Positions 1 through 12,219 of a stretch of DNA of 64,000 nucleotides are shown in pieces (the first letter of the stretch is position 1; each line of letters starts with the position of its first letter). The stretch covers positions 15,225,235-15,289,234 of the forward strand of contig OY747712.1 in assembly GCA_963556495.2 (NCBI GenBank), written 5' to 3'. The DNA is from Valencia hispanica. Lineage: Eukaryota; Chordata; Actinopteri; Cyprinodontiformes; Valenciidae. The notes below the pieces were generated by a model. That model did not search any database, was not told the origin of the DNA, and saw only the letters and a program-made list of their open reading frames with translations. Made by a program: the position numbers and the translations under genes.

Positions 1-99
1 CCTTGGTGCTAAGGAGGTGGTCATAATGTAAATGGACACAATTTATACAGAGTGGACCCCCACCTATTCCCAGATTTTTGTGTGGAACACAACTCCAAA

Positions 100-520
100 T
101 TATTCATGAAAAAGTTGCCTACACAGAGATTTTTTTGTGTACAACATCTATATATATATATATAGAATATATAGAAAATGCAGCTTGGACACCTGAACTA
201 CCTAGAGCACAAAGCTACTTGACATGCTATTGGTTGGCATTTGCGAAGCAGCCAATCCAGTAGCACCATTCATTTTCCTTGGTGCTGATTGGCTGTACCC
301 CCAAGAGCAAGGATTAAGAAGATAGATATAGAGTATAGATGTTAGCTTCTGTGAGCAATGTCATCATGGTTTCCACAGAGATATTAATGAATTTCAAGGT
401 ATATTTGGTGTCAGTCATAAGGATTTTTTGAGGGGGTATCAAGTATTCACGCATTTTAGCTATTTGTGGGCGGTTGCGGTCCCTAATAACAAAAACCGGG
501 GGTTCACTGTATTCAACACT
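100..520. repeat. Dispersed repeat, copy 1 (family shared with 3893-4120)
   Basis: This stretch shares ordered similarity with 3893-4120: AATGCAGCTTGGA, then CAGCCAATCCAG, then TCAAGTATT, then GGGCGGTTG(C/T)GGTCC, then a closing GTATTCA / GTATTTCA. Copy 1 is longer, with extra sequence between the blocks. No ORF or clear terminal repeats are visible. It is probably a non-autonomous element; the class is unknown. Confidence 0.5.
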
Positions 521-2180
521 AGGAAAACTATCTCAAACTGATTAGATCAATATTAGTGCTTGGAAAAAAACAACTGTGAGGAAAACTAACATTGCACCGT
601 TTTGAATTAGATTCCGAACAGCTACTGAAAGGACCCTAGGGTGATTCGGCTTTCTGAAAATGTTAATTAAATCAGGAGCAACATAATTAAAGTATATCTT
701 TCTCGACAACTAATGGCTGCTTTCAAGACTCAATTGTTTTCCAACAGTTGGAGAAACATTTCTTCCAGAGCCAAATAATGATGGAGGTTTGACACCCTGC
801 CCTCATTATATTCTCAGCATTCCAAGTCCAGTCACACAACAGTTTACTGTAAGCTGATCTGTATTCCCTCTGTACATTTCCATCCACAGCAGTATTAACC
901 TGACAATTTGCAAAAAGCAGAAGCTGAATTGATGCTGGGGTAAGGTTTTCCCCAAAGAAAACCGGTGACTTGAATGGGGGGAAAATTTTCAGCTACACAG
1001 GTGCTGCTAAATATTAGTCTCACGCCAAGAAGTCTGGGCTCATGGGAGTGAATTATTCATTTCCCAAACCCAGACTGTGCACCTCTGCCTTACCAGGGCA
1101 CTGTTTGATGCTGTTGCAAAACTGACGCTGGCCCAAAGATGAGCCACACTGCCCATTGGAGGAAAAGCAAGCATTGCTAGGAAAATTCACTGAAATCAAC
1201 ATTTAAATCTGCTCATGTTCACATAATCACAAAACTTAGAATTTTCAGTTCTCGAATTGCACAACTCAGTTGGCAGTAGCATCCAGCATACAAGTACACA
1301 ATGTTCAGTCTAAAGTCAGATGGGTATATTTCCAAACTAATTTAGTTAGTAATTTAAAAAGTATTTGGTAAGGTGTTTATTTACTCATTAAGCTGACAAT
1401 GGCTTCAGTGGGATAAACGTAGCATCTGGTGCATTTTGTGTTTAACAGATTGCAAAAATGTATGTTGATATGAGAAATACAGGACCAGCTTTTGAAAGGT
1501 GTGAAATAATTTAGGTAAAAGAATAAAAAAAAAACATCTTAAGCAAAAAAAGAAGCTTGTTTAAATAAGGCTTTTTTCAGATCTGATCAATACTTGCTGT
1601 ATAGTATCTGAAATTTAGAAAAAACCAGGAAGAAAAATAGGCACTTGTAGTCAACAAAGCCAATGTGAAGTTTCAAATTAGGCCAACATTAACAAAAATG
1701 ATTTGTGTCAATTTTGCAAGAATTAAATCCCAAAATTGAAAAATACAGTAAGTTTTAATGCATTCACTTTACCAATGAATATAATTTCATCTCAAGTTAC
1801 ATAAAAGTTTCAATGACAATGGTACTGATAGTACTGATGTAAAGAAATACACAGTCCTTGCTCATTTAAAAATAAATGTTCACCAAAAGTTTCAAAATAT
1901 GGTTGCATGGACAGAATCCTCAGCCTTTTAAGTGCAACCACATAAGCCATTCCTGTTTTGTATGTGCTCCTACATAATGAAACTGCCATTGTGGAACCAG
2001 AGGATGAGCGCAAATGTAAACCTGATGGCATCTCAAGCATAGTTTATACTTCTTAGCCAGCAGAGGAGCAGAGAAACGCAACACTATTATCCGACAACAC
2101 AGAACTCTCCGACAGGCACACAAGGACCGACAGAGTAGAGCCCAATTTTCTAACTATCCTTCGAACTCAACGGAGAGCGC
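520..2180. other. AT-rich intronic stretch with no recognised feature
   Basis: No exon, recognised repeat or RNA gene was seen. Short ORFs here have no recognisable motifs. Confidence 0.5.
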
Positions 2181-2188
2181 ATATCTGT

Positions 2189-2620
2189 GAATCAAATCAA
2201 ACTTTATTTATAAAACGCTTTTCAAACCATAACAAAGCTTCTCAAAGTGCTTTACAGATTAAAAATGACCCACAACCCCCCCTTTTCCCAAAACCCAAAA
2301 GTAAAAAACATCATCACAGCTATACCCCCCCCCCCAATGCACGCACACACATAAAAGCAACAATAGACAAAAGCAGAACGGGCTGAGTACAGATGAGCCA
2401 GGAAACGTCATCATGGAGCCATCTACGTCGGCAGCAGCAGATCAACAGCAGCAGCCAAGGCACTGACCCAGGAGCCCAGAGGAGGGAGGGCTGGTACCCC
2501 CACCTCCACCCAAGCACCACCTGGAGAGCACCAAGGCAGCCACAGCCGACCACTGCCCCCGAGGCGGAGGGCTGTAGGTCAGCGAAACATCAGCCCAAGG
2601 TCATTTCACCATAACAGTGC
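2189..2620 (-). repeat. Retroelement 3' end with C/A-rich body
   Basis: Read on the minus strand it ends like a teleost LINE/SINE tail: a CTGTAAAGCACTTTGAG-type motif, then a TATAAATAAAGTTTGATTTG-type terminus (plus positions 2189-2265). The adjoining 2270-2600 is C/A-rich with CAGCAG runs. The body resembles in composition the larger C-rich domain at 23.1-24.4 kb. The ORFs across it look like by-products of base composition. Confidence 0.5.
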
Positions 2621-3142
2621 TTTATAGTCAATGTAATTAGTAGTCCATGGAGCTTTGGGGCACCATATGCTTTATATTGCAAGGCCAGTGTATCTGATAT
2701 GGTCTTTTGGCAATTTTGAACACCAGGAGGTTTAGAGAACAACAAAACAGACAGCTGTGTTTGTTTGTTTACATGTTTTTAGAGTATTCCATGAGCTGCC
2801 CTTCTAATAAAAAGCTTCCCAGCTCAATCAAATCTCGCTCTCCATCATTCATTGCTCCTTGAGTGGATTTGCGTTTACAAGCTTAAGTAAATAACTGTCG
2901 TCAACCAAAGACGTCGCTGCAATGGTAGGCAGACCTATCAGAAAAGGTTCCATCCCCTGCCGTCCTGGTGAGGAATTGCTTTGCAACACTGACACACCAG
3001 TGGAGAAGTATAAAAGAAAAACTTCTCTGTCGATACGTGTGTGAGTGCAAACTTGCTGACAGAGAAGTATAAATTAGGCTTTATGGCAGCTTGGGGACTA
3101 AACAGCAGCAGGTTGACTTCAATGTTTTTTGTAGAGCATATC

Positions 3143-3203
3143 TGGCCGTCGGCATGCTATCATTACAATCAACTTGTCAGATTTTAAACCAGTTTGTTAT
3201 TCA
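3143..3203 (+). repeat. 60-bp direct duplicate of 5547-5608 (copy A)
   Basis: The block beginning TGGCCGTCGGCATGCTATCA and ending AACCAGTTTG(T)TTATTCA recurs at 5547-5608 with only about two or three differences. It ends where the L2-like reading frame begins. It is too short to be an LTR and has no ORF. Confidence 0.8.
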
Positions 3204-3893
3204 TCCATGCATTTATTTTTAGTCGGATTGATTACTGCAACACCGTCCTCACAGGTCTGCTTAAAAAGTCGATTAAACAGCTGCAGCTGATCCAGAACGC
3301 TGCTGCTCGTGTCCTCACTAGAACCAGGGAAGCAGCACATCACCCCAGTTCTAAAGTCCTTACACCAACTTCCTGTTGCTCAGAGAATAAACTTCAAAAT
3401 ACTCAAATAGTTTATAAATCATTGAATGGCTTAGCACTAAAATATGTTGAAGACCTGTTGTCACCGTACTAACCACCCAGACCACTCAGGTCCTCCAACT
3501 CTAGCCTACTAAACATCCCTAGACTCAAAACCAAACAGGGAGAAGCAGCTTTCAGTTTCTATACTCCCCTTATCTGGAACAGACTTCCTGGCAACTGCAT
3601 AGCTGATGAAACACCAAGCTGCTTTAAATCAAAACTAAAAACGTATCTGTTTAGAATTGCCTTTGTGTAAACGATAAATGTCTTATGTATCATATGTCTT
3701 CATGCTTTATTGCTGTTTTCATGCTTTTTTGTGTATACTGTGTTGTGTGTGTTTCATGCTAAATTGCTGCTATTGATTTCCAATTGTCCTATTCTATGTT
3801 TTTCTTTATCACCAAATCATGTAAAGCACCTTGAATTACCCTGTTGTTGAAAGTGTGCTATACAAATAAAATTGCCTTGCCCTTGCCTTGGGT
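3192..3893 (+). mobile_element. L2-like LINE, 5'-truncated 3' end
   Basis: The reading frame at 3194-3472 carries the late reverse-transcriptase signature of fish L2-like LINEs: an SRIDYCNTVLTGL motif followed by LQLIQNAAARVLTRTR. After the stop, non-coding sequence runs to a characteristic terminus with AAAGCACCTTGAATTACC, then AATAAAATTGCCTTGCC and short CTTGC repeats near 3890. The copy is truncated to the last part of ORF2 plus the 3' UTR and is certainly inactive. A minus-strand relative of the same terminus occurs at 42289-42350. Confidence 0.85.
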
Positions 3894-4120
3894 TGCCTAA
3901 AATATTTGGAAAAAAATGCAGCTTGGAAAACTGAAATAATTTGGCACCATGCTACCTGACACACTAACCAATCCAGCCAATCCAGGCGCTGATCGTCTGC
4001 CTCCCCTGAGAGTGGAGATAAGGAAGACCGTAGAGAGGGTCTCAAGTATTTCGGCTATTCAAGGGCGGTTGTGGTCCTTAACCCTCAAAATACCAGAGAT
4101 CCAATGTATTTCATGTTTCA
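3893..4120. repeat. Dispersed repeat, copy 2
   Basis: Begins at the L2 tail and shares ordered blocks with 100-520 (AATGCAGCTTGGA, CAGCCAATCCAG, TCAAGTATT, GGGCGGTTGTGGTCC). It is more compact than copy 1. The class is unknown. Confidence 0.5.
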
Positions 4121-5540
4121 CGCGTCTACCAGTTCGAATAACTTTTGTTGTCATGACATATATTTTTTAGTACTGAGATGTTAAAGTTAAAGATTAGCTT
4201 TGGGAACATTGTGATGTTGGAAATAGCTTGAGAAGGGTCTGAAAAAAATACATTATGCATAAAAGTGTTACATTATTGTTTACAGCAGCTGAGCTCACCC
4301 ATAAATGGTCATTTATCATTTATATCATGTCTTAGATTTCTATGTGCTTCCTAAAAATGTTCTGTCCAATAAAAGACACTGCACTTGAACTGCTTGAAGC
4401 AATTAATTTGCAAATTGACGAAACTTATTTCTTGCTGTGATTTAAAGCAATAGTTGGACCTTTTTTGAAAAAATTAAAATCTTACCAGTAATAACTCTCA
4501 TACAGACTTAGTGAAAAATTAGCTGGTCCTGAAGAATGAATGTAAAGGTTAACAGAAAGGGGCCAAGACCAAGGTAGATTTCTAAAACAACACCATTATC
4601 AAAAACAGCCAATTGGTTTTTGCAAACGCTATATTATGAACGTTTGCATTGAGTAGTCTTTAACAGAGAAGTAGATGGTTGTTTATATGTAAAGACAGGT
4701 GTAAGGCAGTGTGCCACCAAAAGATGGATTTGGAGATGCGTCACTTCCTTTTCCAAACACACAACCATGTATCTTTAGCTAGATGACTGGTTGCCACATT
4801 TAAAAAGAACTAAAGTATAATAACAGAATAAAATTATAATTTGAAGTTCGTATTAATGCAGAAAACTTATGGAAAAGGTTTAGATTTCCCATTTACAACT
4901 TTTAGTTGTACACGGCACGTGTTGAAGTTTCTCTTGAGAGGAGATAAGGAGAGGCCGGCAGGTTTGCCCTCTAATTTAAAGAACTGATGGCTGGCAAGAA
5001 CATTTAGCAGAATTCCATACTTTCAAATGTCTTGCTTTTTCTTAAAGTTCAAAGCAAGTACAAGCATCAAAGTATTTGCTCTCACGCACTGCGAAAAAAA
5101 GACTATTCATAATGTGTCCCATTTAAACCTCTACTGGCTTCTCTCAGATGGGATTCTACGGTGAATGGTGTCCCATTTAGAAATGAGGGAATAGCAGAAT
5201 GGAAAACCTCAGAAAGATGTGAGATTTGTTTGAAGACTTCATATAAAATGAAAAATACATGTTTGCACTTTTGTCAAAGCAAGGCTTGAACAGTGGGGAA
5301 TGATGCTCATTTAAAATGAAGAAGGATCGGTTAACTTTGATATTATTCCTTTTAATCTAATTTCTAAACTCAATGTGTTATGAACTTGGGCAACGTACCA
5401 CAGTACGTGACACTAAGGCAGCTGAATTGATGATAATAATACTGAAGAACAAATTGAAGCTTGAAGCTTTCTATTTAATTACTCCCTATTTTGATGTTCT
5501 AATACCAGCAAGTTGCCGAAATCCCATTCAACTGAATCTA
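4120..5540. other. Intronic sequence with no recognised feature
   Basis: AT-rich and without repeat signatures that could be recognised. No exon supported on either strand. Confidence 0.45.
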
Positions 5541-5546
5541 TCCTCC

Positions 5547-5608
5547 TGGCCGTCGGCATGCTATCATTACAATCAACTTGTCAGATTTTGAACCAGTTTG
5601 TTTATTCA
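5547..5608 (+). repeat. 60-bp direct duplicate of 3143-3203 (copy B)
   Basis: Nearly identical to 3143-3203. It lies at the left edge of a unique, GC-richer island (5690-6070), so this may be the original and the copy beside the L2 fragment the derivative. Confidence 0.8.
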
Positions 5609-5689
5609 GATGTGCATTATTCCAAAAACATGTGTTTTCAGCTTCGTTTCCGTTTGCAATTCAAAGCTTCACACAGATTTCTAATGACT

Positions 5690-6070
5690 CCTGCGCCCTG
5701 TAATTTCTTTAGCGTGGCAATCTCTGATTACAGGGTGGGAGTGGAGCTTCAAGCCAGGCATCATCTTTTCCAGTTATTGTTTTGCGTTTACACTGTCTTT
5801 GAGACGAGCCCCGCAGCTGTGTGTCTCAGTAGAAAATTTGTGAAAAAAGTGTTTAAGGCTGAAACGACTGAGCGTGTCGGTTCGCTGCTGCACCGGCCCA
5901 TGTCTGCTGGTTTATAAGGCATCATTTGCTCAAGCACTTTGAAAATTGTTTAAAGGAAGGAAAAGTGATCCGACACCGGTAGTGCTGTATGCCTCAGAGA
6001 GGGCACGAGCCTGCAGTTAGCTGAGCTGTCCCCAGATGGGCTATTAATGCACTTGACTTGTGTTAGATGA
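5690..6070. promoter_or_regulatory. Candidate conserved non-coding element (intronic)
   Basis: A unique, comparatively GC-rich block in the AT-rich first intron of ptprm. It has no repeat signature, and its 5513-5917 reading frame shows no protein motif. Developmental genes often keep enhancers in first introns. The call rests on composition alone and no alignment was possible. Confidence 0.25.
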
Positions 6071-6184
6071 GTGAGTTAACAGACTGTTACAAAAAAAGCA
6101 CATATGACAATATCATTTTTGTTTAAAGGTTAAGTCACTCAGTAAAAATAAATATTTAGCAAAAAGGACAGTAATTACTGTGGC

Positions 6185-6950
6185 CTTAAAAAAGTATTCA
6201 GCCTCTTTGGAACTTTTTAACAATATATGACTTTACTACCTAATACATCAAGGTATATTATTGGGAATTTAAGTAACAGACCAACACAATGTGGTGCAGT
6301 GGAAAGAATATATTACATGATCACTTTATCATTTTAAGCAAATAACAATGCCTATTCTATGCAAAATTGCTCAAGTTCAGTCAGCTTGGATGAAGAGCAT
6401 CTGTGAAAAGCAACTTTAAAGTCTTACTAAAGACTTGGTTGTATTTAGATCCCAACTTTGATTAGGCCCTCAGAAACATTCATATGCTTGAAATTACACC
6501 TTTTAGCCACATCTACAGCCTCTAACAAGTTCTTCTCCAGAATTTCCTTCTGTTTAGTTTAATTGATATCCTAGTTAAATCTGGCCTACAGCATAATACT
6601 ACCACCACCATGTCTCACCATGTGAGATGAGTCACATTTTTTACCACATATAGGCCAAAAGAAGTCTATTTTTTTCTCATTTTATGAAAGTGTCTTCTTC
6701 CACCCACCCACCCACTTTGTGCCCTACATGGCTTAAACAAGACCATATATGTGGTGTACAGAGCTAGTAGTTCTCCCACCTGAGCTGTGCATCTCTGAGG
6801 TTCCTCAAGAGTATTGATTGCTTATCTGATTAATGCTTTCCCCTCACCTGCCTTCTCAATTGAGGCCATTGCTTGGTAGGTTTCCTGTTGTAATATACTC
6901 TTACCATTTCCAGATGATGGACTGAACTGTGCTCCTTACATTTGTGTTGG
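6185..6950 (-). mobile_element. Tc1-like transposon relic
   Basis: The plus strand reads as the reverse complement of a common teleost Tc1 family. It has a terminal-type AAAGTATTCAGCC start, AACAGACCAACACAATGTGG, then blocks equivalent to the transposase region (GACTAGGCC-like, TCTAACAAGTTCTTCTCCAGA, ACCACCACCATG, CTCCCACCTGAGCTGTG, TTTCCAGATGATGGACTGAAC). The frame is destroyed by stops and deletions and no right terminal repeat was found. Non-functional. Confidence 0.8.
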
Positions 6951-7139
6951 CCTATCAAAAAAAATACCGAAAATAATGTTGAACTTTGTGGCTGTAACAT
7001 CACATGTGGAATGGTTCAAGAGGTTTGGATGCTCTTGGAAGGCGATGCTTGTTTACATAGAGAGGGTATAAGCAGTTCAAATGGGCAGTCATCATTATGG
7101 GAATATTTTTTCCCTCCCAACTCGCTCAAACGGCTGTAG

Positions 7140-7500
7140 AGTGACCACCTTGCATGGTCTGCAGTGTACAATAATGCCATTAAAACCTCCCCTCCTGGGG
7201 GGAACCGGTCACGCGGTAGTTTGAGCTCCAGGGCCAATACAAAGGAAACCCATTTGAAAAGAAGCCAGACCCAGCCGGAGGAGGTCAGAGGGCTGTTTAC
7301 AGAACAACAGTCTCTTATCGGCTGTATGCCTCCCCGAGGAGTCTCCACCGCGAACAGATAACAGCCTCCAAACAGGCACTGGTGTGTGACCGATAGGAGC
7401 ATAATCAGGTACATTGTGCTTTGGGAGGAAGAAGCAGAGGATAACGGTGGATAATAGTGTGCACTGCTGTTAGTGCCGCGATCATACGCCAGACGGATGC
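7140..7500. promoter_or_regulatory. Candidate conserved non-coding element (intronic)
   Basis: GC-rich unique sequence with CTCCCCTCCTGGGGGG, CCGGTCACGCGG and CCCCGAGGAG segments, standing out from the intron around it. The minus strand has a 189-codon open frame (7016-7585) but no recognised domain and no splice support. An enhancer-type island is the more likely reading. Evidence is composition only. Confidence 0.25.
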
Positions 7501-8330
7501 TTCTGTATTCAAAAACATAAGGACCAACAGAAAAAAAAAAAAGATTTGCTTCGGGTTCCCTTTTAAAACGGAATAAAACATCCATGAGGCTGAATGTTTT
7601 CTTTCTCTTACTAATAACCCATGTTAAACAGGACCACCGGGGCCTAAATTGTCCTCAGGGAGCGCTTCATTATCGAACAGTTAAATGGTCAATAGGTTCG
7701 GCAGAGGCTGCTTTTAGCACAAGGGCAAATAGACAGTGTAAAAGCCAATGCAAATAACTGGCACTCAAACAAGGCCTAATGCATTAATGACTGCATGACA
7801 TGCACTAATGTGACGGCAACAGATTCATACCGACAGTAATGGAGAATTTTGCCCCTGGTAATACTCATAAGGCCCGGATGGGGAGAGGAAGAGGAGGAAG
7901 GATGTACACCTGCCTGAGCCTTGACAGAAACCTAATAAATAACAGGAGACAAGGTGAAACAGCAGTAGCAGCTTCTCCTCCCCACTTTGTACCATCCTCC
8001 TCTTCCTCTTCCCACTGCCACCACCTTCACTACCAGCAACATCAGACTACGCAGACAGCTTCTTTTCTGGAATGAAACACAGTCACTTCTCCAAGTTGGC
8101 TGAAGCACTTGTCCCATGAAGGAGAGAACTTGAGTTTTATTTGAGTAATACAATGTATTGAGTTATTATTCTATTTTTGCTTTTTTATATCATGCTGATG
8201 TCATGAAGATGCTTCATGTCATCAAATAAAGTTTAATATCAAACAAATATAACATGAGTGAATGCAAAATACCCAACGGTTTTTGGATAGTGATCTCATT
8301 GCTTAGGGATGAAAAGTTACAAAACCAAGT
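7500..8330. other. Intronic sequence with no recognised feature
   Basis: Unique-looking sequence with a short CT-rich run at 7975-8020. No exon or repeat recognised. Confidence 0.4.
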
Positions 8331-9190
8331 TGAACATGTATGTGAAAAGTTAATTGTCCCCTACACCTTACACCTGGTTGTGTCACCATTGGCAGGAATG
8401 CTTTTGCATCGCTGTGGAGAGATTTTGACTAACTCTTCTTTACAGACTTTTTTTCAGTTAAGCCGTATGGCCCCTTTAAAAAAGTCAAACCACCACATCT
8501 CAAACAAATTTGAGAACTAGATTTGATCAAGTCACTCCCACAATTTCATGTTTTTTTACCTATTCAAGAGGACTTAATGGCATGCTTCCAATCACTGTCC
8601 TACTGCCCAACGCTTAGACAATCTTCTAAAGGAGAGCAGAGATCCTAGTTTCCACAAATACTCTTAATCCACAGAATAATTTCCCTAAGATCTTGCAAAT
8701 CATCACTAAATTTGACACAGGACTTGCTTTGAAAATCTCCCAATGATGTTTTATTTATTTATTTTATTTTTAGCCAAGTCTCTTTCTTCTTGTTGAATCA
8801 TTAACATTGACCCTAACTGAGCTCAGTGAGGCCTGCAGGACGTTGGATGTTTTTCTAGGTTCTGTGACCTCCTGAATGAGCTGTCAATAAGCTCTTGGAG
8901 TCATTTTGGTAGGCAAACCACTCCTGAGCAGATTCAGAATTGTTCAATATATATTTTTTTTCATTTGTAGACAATGGCTCTTACTATAGTTTGCTGGAGT
9001 CCCAAAGCCTTAGGAATGTCAGTGACTTTGCTTCACATCTGTTTTGTAATCGCTTTGTAATTTGGGCATGGTGCATTGCATTTTAAGGTCTTTTGGCCTT
9101 CTTCAAATTGTAACTACTGAAGTGATTTTTTTTATTCTACAGGTCAGGCACCAAGGCCGGCAATGGGGCAAATACTTTTTCATTGCATTG
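8330..9190 (-). mobile_element. Tc1-like transposon relic (second family)
   Basis: The plus strand is the reverse complement of another teleost Tc1 family. Shared landmarks are GTGAAAAGTTAATTGTCCCCT near the left end, CAGTGAGGCCTGCAGGACGTTGGATG, TTTTGGTAGGCAAACCACTCCTG, GCTGGAGTCCCAAAGCCTTAG, and GGGGCAAATACTTTTTCA at the right end. The element at 12220-13900 is the same family in the opposite orientation. Heavily decayed. Confidence 0.8.
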
Positions 9191-9569
9191 TGGTAAAAAT
9201 GTTCTACTTCTCAGTTGGCCACGGTGTCAACAACAGTTGCAGGACAAGAAATTAAGCTTCACGATTCAGGTCAACTCTGTACACTTACATGAATCAAATA
9301 TCAAAGTGTGCTCTAGGAAAATCAATTGCAATACACCCTCCCTGGGCTATCGGCTAACAGTGCTGCATAGATGCAACTGATTTAAGAGCAGGATTTGAAG
9401 ACGGGGGGAGAAATCTGCCAGGGTTGGGGTCAATTCAATCTGAGTGTTAACTCTCCAGAGCGCCTGCCAGTTATTTCTCTCCAAGACAGATGTGATTCTC
9501 ACAACTTTATTATTTTTTTAAAGACAAGTGAACTATAGCGTGGTCTGCAGGTTCAACGATCAATTAAGC

Positions 9570-10060
9570 AGAAGACGGTTATGTTCTGATTTAAAAAGCT
9601 TCGCCTACTCCTCCCTCGTTCCCCTCCTCCATCTCGTCACCATTAATAACAATCGAGCCCCTCAGAGCATTAATTAGTGAAAACTTCCAGTGTGCCTGGA
9701 TTCTCCGAGCCACCTCCCGACGATCGCAGGCCTCTGTAAACATGATCCGCTGCATATTAAAGTTGTTTTTCCCAGACACGGTGATGCGATCACAGGATTG
9801 TTCGAGCATGCCTAACACACACAAACACTTCACGCTCTGTCTCTCACTCTCTCTTCATTAGCCATCCCCTGTGTTGGCCTGCGTGCCATTCATTAGCTTT
9901 TATCCTTCTCATCTGAAGAAAAGGGGGCTGTGTGTAATTAGTGCATCCTCTGTTTGTCCGGCATGCCTCACACATTATCATTCCGCTGCAGATTACACTG
10001 CCACATCAACCTCCTTCAAGAGTGAACTTCAAACTATTAATGCCTCTCAAGAATGTAAAT
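9570..10060. promoter_or_regulatory. Candidate conserved non-coding element (intronic), homeodomain-site rich
   Basis: Unique block with repeated TAAT-core motifs (CATTAATAAC, GCATTAATTAGTG, CATTCATTAGC, GTAATTAGTGC), joined by GC-richer sequence that includes CCACCTCCCGACGATCGC. No repeat match recognised. Clustered homeodomain-type sites suit a developmental enhancer, but such motifs are also frequent by chance in AT-rich DNA. Confidence 0.3.
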
Positions 10061-10299
10061 AAAATCCAGTTGCAAATCAACAGCTAATGATTGAACGTAG
10101 AGAGGCCCTTAGGGGATTTGAAGATGGTGAACCGCACTGGTAGGCTTCCCAGCACTTTACCTCATTTGAAAGTACTCATGAAAGGCAGATTTGAATACTT
10201 ACAGTGCAAACAGTCACATGTTTGTTGTCTCACTGACTCTACTTTCACATGTTTTGCTACTGTTGAAAGAAAGACATGAGAAGTTCTGCTAAGGTTTTA

Positions 10300-10830
10300 C
10301 CTCACACACTGTAGAGGACATGCCAAGCATGGAAGAAAAAGCTCTGGTCATGTGAGACCAAAATTGAACCGTTTGGCACGAGGTGGTGCTACTGTCATGC
10401 TGGGGGGAATGCCTTTTGTCAGAAGAGAGGGACGCAAGTCCAAGTTGATAGGAAGATGGATGGAGCTCAATAAAGCATAGTCATGACAAATACAAAAGAC
10501 CTGAGACTGGGGCAGATATAAGATAAGACCATTTGCTGAGAGAAAAATGCTAAATAATATTTTGAATTTTGATCCAAACTCAAAACGTAGAGGATAAATT
10601 TGGTTAACTGCATAGGCGCCAAAAATAGTGTCTCTCTGTGCAACAGTGGTAGAAACAGATCAACAAAAAGAGCTGGAATTTCTGCATAAGGTGGTTCTAT
10701 AAAGCTTTGAACTTTGAAAATCATGTTTTCCTTCCACTTCACATATTATGTGATACTTTGTGTTGGTATGTCACATTAAATATCAATAAAACACATGAAA
10801 GGTGGTGGTGTTTTTGAGACAGAAGATGAA
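10300..10830 (+). mobile_element. Tc1-like transposon relic, 3' half
   Basis: Contains GAGACCAAAATTGAAC(C), CATGCTGGGGGGAATGC, AGTTGATAGGAAGATGGATGG, GACCTGAGACTGGGGC and the terminal block CCTTCCACTTCACA / TTTGTGTTGG. This is the later transposase and 3' region of the Tc1 family also seen at 28241-29396, with large deletions. Non-coding. Confidence 0.75.
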
Positions 10831-12215
10831 AAAGTTCATGGTGAATGCCTGTGAATATGCTCTGTATATTTATTTTAAATGAACAGTAAGGAAATCACAG
10901 CCTTCAAATGGTTTCATTTTGGGACAATGCAGCAGGATAATGACCTTAAATACATGGTGGAAGCTCCTACTGTGATTTTTGTGGTAAAGAGGGAATGTTT
11001 CAGACCAGACAGGTTAGCCATCTGATCAAATGGTCATATGCTTAACTCACTGAATCTCAAAGGTAAACCTTCACCTGGAGCAGAAAGATGTAACGGGTGG
11101 CTGCAGTTCAATATCAAGCCAGCTGAACGTGACAATATTTAAGAAGTACACTTCAGATATTTGGCTACTTGCTGGGCTAACAAGGACATTCTCAGATGAA
11201 AAAAAATATTTTTTTTCCAATGAAACATTGCAAAAATCATTAAAAGATCTAGTTTCATATATTTAAGTTTTTCTCTTGTTAAATCTCTCTTAAAAACTTT
11301 ACGGAAAACCTCTGTATGCTAATGTCTCAAACTAAGATATGCTGTGTCCGGTTATGTTAAAGTAACTGAGGTAACTGGGATCAATTGATTGGGCTTTATA
11401 TGATTGATGCTAATTTCTGTTTTTCCTTAGGGTTCTGATTTAGATTTTGAACTTTAAAAAAAGAATATCTAAGCAGCATTTTTGATTTTTCTAAAATTAA
11501 ACTCAGAAAAGTACATGCTGTTTATTGAAGGATCTATAAACCAAAAATGGGGGAATTATGATGCATTTATTGAACAAAGGTAAAAATGACCAATTTAAAC
11601 ACTTCTGCTGTCCAGACCGGCTGAGAAAACAGGTTAAAAGCTGTAAAATTAGTAACATCTTCACTGCTGTGCTTCTCAAATGTTGTATTCAACTACAGCA
11701 TTACAGCATGATGAAGCGTTGTTTACTCTTTGATGATCTGTCTGCATTCTGTAACTGATTTCCTGCGTTTCCTAGAACCCCTTTGGCAACTTTTAGAGAA
11801 CAGAGGTTGCCCTTTTCCATTTTAACCAGGCAGGATAATGTGTCAAACTGTGAGCCCTTTCTTCAGAGTAACATACTTTGTTTTGATGATTAAACTGTGA
11901 ATTCGAATATAACAATCTCATGTGTGATTTATGACGCAGACTCCTAGTTTGGATCTCAGATGAGAAAACACAAAGCAAAGTTATGTTTGCAGCTGATGTA
12001 TCAGTAGTTGTTCTGGAATACAGCTCTTGATTACATTTGTAACGAAAACATGTGTCCGGTGGATAAGAAATTACTTTGGGATATAGTGCAGTTTATAACT
12101 TATTTATCCCTTACAGATTTCTTCTGTCCTTGTTTTTTGGCCCACTTAAATGTTTCAAATGAAATGCATTACATCATCAGACAAAAGTAATGTGAATAAA
12201 TACAAGCAGCTCACA
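10830..12215. other. AT-rich intronic stretch with no recognised feature
   Basis: No exon, repeat or RNA gene supported. Short ORFs lack motifs. Confidence 0.45.
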
Positions 12216-12219
12216 AATG

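Noticed and set aside
7016..7585. 189-codon open frame on the minus strand
   Set aside because: No recognisable domain, no splice or promoter support, and it overlaps a GC-rich unique island where long chance frames are expected.
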